A DNA stretch of 64,000 bases from the NCBI RefSeq assembly GCF_001467525.1, contig NZ_LNXS01000036.1, forward strand, positions 34,147 through 98,146, given 5' to 3'. The DNA is from Legionella anisa. GTDB taxonomy: Bacteria; Pseudomonadota; Gammaproteobacteria; Legionellales; Legionellaceae. The notes under the pieces were generated by a model. The model did no database searches, was not told where the DNA came from, and saw only the letters and a program-made list of their open reading frames with translations. Positions 58,877 through 64,000 of this stretch are shown in pieces. Made by a program: the position numbers and the translations under genes. Positions within the stretch are counted from its first letter, which is position 1. Every line of letters starts with the position of its first letter.

Positions 58877-59641
58877 TTATAATTTTTTTCTTGTTTTGTT
58901 TAAAAACTCATTTTCTTGCTGGATGTAATCAAGATCAAAACGAAATAAATTAAATTTTGTATTTTTATCATAAATATCAATTTGTTCTATTTTTTTTAAC
59001 TTATTGACTAGATTTATGGAGAGCGGAAGCCCACATAATTCAATAAACACCTTAATGAACCACATAGTGAACATCATAGTAATGAAAACAGAGTGAGGTA
59101 GTGTTTTATAAAATGCAATCGCTGTAAAAATTATACTATCCAGGCCCGAGGCTAAAAATGTGGCTAGAAGAAATCGTCCTCCCATATACCGTCCCTGGGT
59201 CTTAACTTTGGTTTTGGCAATAAGATAAGAATTGAACGATTCGGCAATCAGGTAACTGATAAATGATGCCAAAATAATTCTGGAGTTAATGGTTAACAGA
59301 GTATCGAAAAGAGCATTATTGGTTGTAAAATTAGGATTAGGCATATGGATGACAAGTTGGCCATATAAAATAAAAAATAAATTAAATACGAACCCACACC
59401 AAATCGTACGACGTGCATATTTATAACCATACACCTCAGTAATCAAATCAGAAAGCAAAAAGGATAATGGAAAGATCAATGTTCCAGCATCCGTTGTTAA
59501 GCCCCAAACATTAATTAACCGTGGATCAAACCAATTAGCCAGTATAATGATCATGGAATAAGTTAATGTCAAATACCACAAATAACTCGAATGAATAATA
59601 ATTTTTCCATTTCCAAATCGATTATTTATTGTTGTATCCAT
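58877..59641 (-). CDS. Queuosine precursor transporter (YhhQ/VUT family)
   Basis: This is a 254-residue membrane protein with about six helices. The family core is present: SFLLSDLITEVYGYKYARRTIW, then SYLIAESFNSYLIAKTKV and LLATFLASGLDSIIFTAIAF. YhhQ (QPTR) imports queuosine precursors preQ0 or preQ1. It lies 2 bp downstream of a second family member on the same strand, so both are likely on one transcript. Confidence 0.87.
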   Translation of the reverse strand: MDTTINNRFGNGKIIIHSSYLWYLTLTYSMIIILANWFDPRLINVWGLTTDAGTLIFPLSFLLSDLITEVYGYKYARRTIWCGFVFNLFFILYGQLVIHMPNPNFTTNNALFDTLLTINSRIILASFISYLIAESFNSYLIAKTKVKTQGRYMGGRFLLATFLASGLDSIIFTAIAFYKTLPHSVFITMMFTMWFIKVFIELCGLPLSINLVNKLKKIEQIDIYDKNTKFNLFRFDLDYIQQENEFLNKTRKKL

Positions 59642-59643
59642 GA

Positions 59644-60612
59644 TTAAAGCGCTAATGAAAACGGATTAAAATTGGTCTTTACATCATAATGATCGACATT
59701 ATCTTTGCGTTTTAAATAATTTGAAATATGGTATGTAATTGGCAATGCACATACTTCATACAGTACTTTGAGTAAATACATCGTTCCAATAATTTGCCAA
59801 ATCCCTGCATAGGGAATTAGGAACAAAAAGGCAATATGAGTAAAAAGTAGTGTATCAATACCAACGCCAATCATCGTACTTGTAATCGCACGCAGCCAAA
59901 GTCGTTCCCCGGATGTCATCACTTTGAGTTTGGCTAAAATAATTGAATTGGCAAATTCGCCAAAAAAGTAACTAATGACGGAAGCTACGAAAACTCTTAA
60001 TGTTCCTTGATATACAGTTGCATAAGCTTCTTGATGAGACCAGTAGGGCGAAGGGGTGAGATAAATGGTAAGCCAGGTGCCCAAAAATACAATAGTATTC
60101 GCGAGTAATGCCATCCAAATGATCCGCCTGCTTACTTTAAATCCATATACTTCGGTCAGAATATCATCAAAGACATAGGTTAAAGGGAAAAAAATTAAAC
60201 CTGCAGCAAAATTGATGGAACCAAATGCAGCTATTTTAAAGGCAGCTAAATTCGATAAGATTAAAAAAGTTGTAAACAGTATTCCAACACTAATGACACT
60301 GGATTTGTTTGCGGATGCTTGTTTGGGGAATCTTTTAATTAAATCCAGATTATTGGTTTGTTCTGCAGAATATAAAGCCGCAATATGCGCTACATCTTCA
60401 TGCGAAAAACTATCCAGCCATTTTTTTTGATACAGTTCGCTTACCGACTTATCAAAAGTTACTGCTTTACCAGTAACTTGAACTGTAACATAAACTTTTG
60501 CAGTGTTTTGATAACTGTCATCGACTGAGATAATCCGGTACGCATTAGAAATAATTTTATCCGCTGGTACTTGGAATAGTTGTTTTATTCGATGAAATAA
60601 TTTATTGATCAT
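59644..60612 (-). CDS. YhhQ/VUT family transporter with N-terminal extra domain
   Basis: The product has 322 residues. The C-terminal two-thirds (about 108-310) repeats the YhhQ pattern: PLTYVFDDILTEVYGFKVSRRIIW, then SYFFGEFANSIILAKLKVM and TMIGVGIDTLLFTHIAF. The first 100 residues are soluble and not part of YhhQ. They contain a beta stretch (YRIISVDDSYQNTAKVYVTV) and a helical part and I do not recognise them. ATG 60612 was preferred to TTG 60633; neither has a strong ribosome site. Two family members side by side suggest different substrates or a heteromeric pair. The divergent acetyltransferase starts 23 bp away. Confidence 0.8.
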   Translation of the reverse strand: MINKLFHRIKQLFQVPADKIISNAYRIISVDDSYQNTAKVYVTVQVTGKAVTFDKSVSELYQKKWLDSFSHEDVAHIAALYSAEQTNNLDLIKRFPKQASANKSSVISVGILFTTFLILSNLAAFKIAAFGSINFAAGLIFFPLTYVFDDILTEVYGFKVSRRIIWMALLANTIVFLGTWLTIYLTPSPYWSHQEAYATVYQGTLRVFVASVISYFFGEFANSIILAKLKVMTSGERLWLRAITSTMIGVGIDTLLFTHIAFLFLIPYAGIWQIIGTMYLLKVLYEVCALPITYHISNYLKRKDNVDHYDVKTNFNPFSLAL

Positions 60613-60635
60613 ATTTTTAGATTGAGAAAACAATA

Positions 60636-61277
60636 ATGTCTGACATGCTTATTATGCCTAAAAGTAAAACAAAAGTCAGTACGCTTGTACCTGAGAACCT
60701 TATTGGTCAAAACATTCAAATGGAACCTCTTACTTTAAGTCATTATGAGCGTTTGCGTCATCCAGCCAATGATGCGCGAATTTGGACTTATATGCCCAAT
60801 AAAGCGAATGGTGAGTTTTATGATGCCTGGTTTCAGAATTGTTTGATGAAGCAGATCCAAGGGATTCAACTTACCTATGTAATAAGACGGTTAAAGGATA
60901 ATGAACTCATCGGAGGCCGAGCTTATTATGAAATAGATCTGCACCATAAAAAGCTAGAAGTTGGTTATGGTTGGCTTACTCCATCAGTATGGGGAAAGCA
61001 ATATAATCACGAGTCTTTGCTGTTATTGTTTCAAAATGCATTTGAGATCTGGAATATCAATCGCATACAAATCGCAACAGACCCTCGCAATATCAAAAAC
61101 TACAATACGTTAAAAAAATTAGGAGCAACAAGAGAGGGGATTTTGCGTCAACATATGATTCATCACAATGGCCAAATCACCGATACGGTCTTGTTTAGCA
61201 TTCTTGCTGAAGAATGGCCTGAGGTGAAAAAAAAGTTGGTGCAACGATTAGACCAGATAGGAGTGGGTCGAGGTTAG
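60636..61277 (+). CDS. GNAT family N-acetyltransferase (RimJ/RimL-like)
   Basis: The 213-residue protein has the Acetyltransf_3 pattern. IQMEPLTLSHYERLRHPAND opens the fold and GRAYYEIDLHHKKLEVGYGWL is the central strand pair. TPSVWGKQYNHESLLLLFQNAF replaces the usual acetyl-CoA loop R/Q-x-x-G-x-G/A (here GKQYNH). NRIQIATDPRNIKNYNTLKKLGATREG is the typical ending. The substrate cannot be told. The first ATG 60636 is used; an ATG at 60645 or 60654 is also possible. Confidence 0.82.
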   Translation: MSDMLIMPKSKTKVSTLVPENLIGQNIQMEPLTLSHYERLRHPANDARIWTYMPNKANGEFYDAWFQNCLMKQIQGIQLTYVIRRLKDNELIGGRAYYEIDLHHKKLEVGYGWLTPSVWGKQYNHESLLLLFQNAFEIWNINRIQIATDPRNIKNYNTLKKLGATREGILRQHMIHHNGQITDTVLFSILAEEWPEVKKKLVQRLDQIGVGRG

Positions 61278-61285
61278 AATGATTT

Positions 61286-61366
61286 GTAGCCTGGGTGCAG
61301 CGGCAGCGGAACCCGGGATCGATGATATTGCATTCCCAGGTTCCGCTGCCGCTGCACCCAGGCTAC
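61286..61366. repeat. REP-like palindrome
   Basis: The left arm 61286-61318 (GTAGCCTGGGTGCAGCGGCA...) and right arm 61335-61366 are complementary with one central mismatch. It lies between the convergent acetyltransferase and clpB stops and can end both transcripts. Confidence 0.9.
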
Positions 61367-61391
61367 AAAAGCACTGAAGTCAAATGCTCAA

Positions 61392-63968
61392 TTAATGACT
61401 TATAAACTTCATTCCACCATCTTTATAAGTGACTTTAATCGTCTCACCTGACTTGAATTTCCCCGTCAATATATCTTGAGCCAGAGGATTTTCCAATTGT
61501 TGTTGAATCGTACGCTTTAAAGGTCTTGCTCCATATACTGGATCGAAACCTGCTTCTGCTAAGTGCGATAATGCTTCCTGAGTTACATCAAGATGAATAT
61601 CTTGTTGTTTCAGACGTTTTTGCAAATAACCAATTTGGATTGCAGCAATTTTCGCAATTTGATCTTTAGCAAGAGAATGGAAGACTACGGTATCATCAAT
61701 GCGGTTAATGAATTCAGGGCGGAAGTGCTGGCGTACCATTTCCATTACTGCATCCTTAATTTGGTCGTATTTAAATTTATTTCCCATTTCCTGAATCAGA
61801 TTGGAACCCAGGTTTGAGGTCATGACAATAATGGTGTTGCGAAAGTCAACAGTACGTCCTTGGCCATCAGTCAAGCGTCCATCATCCATCACTTGCAAGA
61901 GTATATTGAACACATCTGTATGCGCTTTTTCTACTTCATCAAGTAAAATAACTGAATAAGGCCTGCGTCGAACAGCTTCCGTCAAATAGCCTCCTTCCTC
62001 ATAACCAACATATCCAGGTGGTGCACCAATTAGACGGGCAACAGAATGTTTTTCCATAAATTCGGACATATCGATGCGAACCATTGCTTCTTCGGTATCA
62101 AAGAGAAATGAAGCCAGGGCCTTACATAATTCAGTTTTACCCACGCCAGTAGGACCAAGGAATAAAAATGATCCAATAGGACGATTAGGGTCGGATAATC
62201 CGGCACGTGCACGACGAATGGCATTGGATACAGCATCTATTGCCTCATTTTGACCTATGAGACGATGATGCAATACTTCTTCCATCCTCAGTAATTTTTC
62301 TTTTTCACCCTCCATCATCTTAGCTACAGGTATGCCTGTCCATTTGGAAACGACTTCTGCCACTTCATCTTCTGTTACTTTATTACGGACTAATTTGTTT
62401 TCATGAGATTCTGCTTCAGCCACTTGTGCCAAACGCTTTTCAAGTTCTGGGATACGTCCATATTGTAATTCAGACATTCTACTCAAATCTCCGGCTCGAC
62501 GTGCGGTTTCCATTTCAAGCTTAGCTTGTTCAAGGGCTTCTTTAATTTGAGTCGCTCCCTGCATCATTGCTTTTTCTGATTTCCAAACTTCTTCTAAATC
62601 CGAGTAGTTGTGTTCCAGCTCGTCAATCGTATGTTGTAAGTCTTCAAGTCGTTTTTTAGATGCTTCATCGGATTCTTTTTTGAGCGCCTCACGTTCAATT
62701 TTCAATTGAATCAACCGTCGTTCCAACTTATCCATGCTTTCGGGTTTAGAATCAATTTCCATGCGAATCAGACTCCCTGCTTCATCGATTAAATCAATCG
62801 CTTTATCGGGAAGTTGTCGGTCTGTAATGTATCGGTGCGATAGCGTAGCAGCTGCGACTATAGCTGGGTCAGTAATTTCAACCCCATGATGTACTTCATA
62901 ACGTTCTTTTAAACCACGAAGAATAGCAATTGTATCTTCAACACTCGGTTCATCAACAAGAACTTTCTGGAAGCGACGTTCCAAAGCGGCGTCTTTTTCG
63001 ATGTATTGTCGGTACTCATCAAGAGTGGTTGCGCCGATGCAATGGAGCTCACCGCGTGCTAAAGCTGGTTTTAGCATGTTTCCTGCATCCATTGCACCCT
63101 CTGCTTTTCCAGCACCAACCATAGTATGAAGCTCATCAATAAAGAGAATAATTTGACCTTCTTGTTTTGCTAGATCATTAAGAACAGCTTTCAGCCGCTC
63201 TTCGAATTCACCACGAAATTTTGCTCCGGCAATCAAAGCCCCCATATCCAATGAAAGCAAGCGTTTATTTTTTAGACCTTCAGGAACCTCACCATTAATA
63301 ATACGTTGTGCCAATCCTTCAACAATTGCTGTTTTACCTACACCGGGCTCACCAATTAAAACAGGATTATTTTTTGTACGCCTTTGCAATACTTGAATGG
63401 TTCTGCGAATTTCATCATCGCGACCAATTACTGGGTCTAATTTACCTTGTTCTGCACGAGCGGTTAGGTCTAGAGTATATTTCTCAAGAGCTTGACGTTG
63501 CTCCTCTGCGTTAGGGTCATTAACTGTTTCTCCACCACGCAACTCATTAATTGCATTTTCTATTGCTTTCGCTTCACCCCCTGCTTGTTTGAGTATGCGA
63601 GAAAGGCTGCCTTCCTCACTTATTGCCGCTAAAACAAAAAGCTCGCTGGAAATAAAATTGTCTTTCTTTTGTTGTGCCAGCTTATCAGTAAGATTTAATA
63701 GACGATTTAATCCATTGGAAACATGGATATCACCTCCAATTCCAGCAACTTTAGGAAGTTTATCTAATGCCTGATCTAAAAGAGTTCTTAAGAGAGGAAT
63801 ATTAACACCAGCCTTACTGAGCAGGGGTCTGCAAGTACCTCCTTGTTGATCAAGAAGCGCCTTCATTAAGTGTTCGGGTTCGATAAAGCCATTATCTCTT
63901 CCTAATGCTAGAGATTGAGCATCTGCCAGGGCTATTTGAAACTTTGATGTTAGTTTATCCATTCTCAT
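61392..63968 (-). CDS. clpB: ATP-dependent disaggregase ClpB
   Basis: The 858-residue Hsp100 chaperone dissolves aggregates with DnaK. The N domain ([21 protein letters not shown]) comes first. The first AAA+ domain has [17 protein letters not shown], and a long coiled-coil middle domain at about 400-530 is what sets ClpB apart from ClpA/C. The second AAA+ domain has [17 protein letters not shown] and [16 protein letters not shown]. Only 32 bp upstream of the start are in the window, so no heat-shock promoter could be assessed. Confidence 0.97.
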   Translation of the reverse strand: MRMDKLTSKFQIALADAQSLALGRDNGFIEPEHLMKALLDQQGGTCRPLLSKAGVNIPLLRTLLDQALDKLPKVAGIGGDIHVSNGLNRLLNLTDKLAQQKKDNFISSELFVLAAISEEGSLSRILKQAGGEAKAIENAINELRGGETVNDPNAEEQRQALEKYTLDLTARAEQGKLDPVIGRDDEIRRTIQVLQRRTKNNPVLIGEPGVGKTAIVEGLAQRIINGEVPEGLKNKRLLSLDMGALIAGAKFRGEFEERLKAVLNDLAKQEGQIILFIDELHTMVGAGKAEGAMDAGNMLKPALARGELHCIGATTLDEYRQYIEKDAALERRFQKVLVDEPSVEDTIAILRGLKERYEVHHGVEITDPAIVAAATLSHRYITDRQLPDKAIDLIDEAGSLIRMEIDSKPESMDKLERRLIQLKIEREALKKESDEASKKRLEDLQHTIDELEHNYSDLEEVWKSEKAMMQGATQIKEALEQAKLEMETARRAGDLSRMSELQYGRIPELEKRLAQVAEAESHENKLVRNKVTEDEVAEVVSKWTGIPVAKMMEGEKEKLLRMEEVLHHRLIGQNEAIDAVSNAIRRARAGLSDPNRPIGSFLFLGPTGVGKTELCKALASFLFDTEEAMVRIDMSEFMEKHSVARLIGAPPGYVGYEEGGYLTEAVRRRPYSVILLDEVEKAHTDVFNILLQVMDDGRLTDGQGRTVDFRNTIIVMTSNLGSNLIQEMGNKFKYDQIKDAVMEMVRQHFRPEFINRIDDTVVFHSLAKDQIAKIAAIQIGYLQKRLKQQDIHLDVTQEALSHLAEAGFDPVYGARPLKRTIQQQLENPLAQDILTGKFKSGETIKVTYKDGGMKFISH

Positions 63969-64000
63969 GATGTATAACCTTCTAATGGTTAATGGGTATT

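Overview
The window is chromosomal DNA from a flagellated gammaproteobacterium of the Legionella group. Three things point there: an AT-rich genome of mostly Gram-negative housekeeping genes; a flaA-flaG-fliD-fliS cluster and a fleSR-fliEFGHIJ cluster; and single genes between the housekeeping blocks whose products look eukaryotic (F-box plus Sel1 repeats, SH2-like, protein kinase-like) or toxin-like (ADP-ribosyltransferase). Species cannot be fixed from the sequence alone. The genus call is inference; no dot/icm gene lies in the window.

Layout. 1-940: right end of an ISL3-family insertion sequence, a tRNA-Met and a GC-rich nested palindrome. 950-6820, minus strand: a periplasmic protease, then miaB-rluD-pgeF with overlapping ends, then an MFS transporter. 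7146-7901: L,D-transpeptidase. 8049-12159, minus strand: filament genes behind a near-consensus sigma-28 promoter. 12264-14342: AT-rich accessory block with a transposase remnant, an F-box/Sel1 protein and a pertussis-toxin-like ADP-ribosyltransferase. 14696-18302: accD-folC-dedD-cvpA, meeting the convergent leuS-lptE-holA-nadD group (18277-23053), then lnt and phaC. 26826-33186: saccharopine dehydrogenase, ALDH7-type aldehyde dehydrogenase, FadN-type multifunctional enzyme and thiolase, which together look like lysine and fatty-acid catabolism. 33391-41387: infA, an SH2-like gene, aat, a Popeye-like cyclic-nucleotide-binding protein, trxB, ftsK, lolA, rarA. 41493-42236: kinase-like gene. 42680-54678: flagellar two-component system and basal-body/export genes, ending in an overlapping yhdP. 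54718-56638: small membrane protein and mpl. 56938-58824: two unrecognised genes between repeats. 58877-60612: two tandem queuosine-precursor-transporter-type genes. 60636-61277: GNAT acetyltransferase. 61392-63968: clpB.

A family of palindromic REP-like repeats (arms beginning GTAGCCTGGGTG and ending CACCCAGGCTAC) recurs at least seven times. All copies lie between genes, mostly just after stop codons, and they often border the accessory genes.

The most interesting content is the set of single-gene, host-interaction-like insertions: the F-box/Sel1 and ADP-ribosyltransferase pair, the SH2-like protein, the kinase-like protein and the unknown pair at 57-58.8 kb. All are secretion-effector candidates by domain logic only. 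Nothing in the sequence proves secretion.
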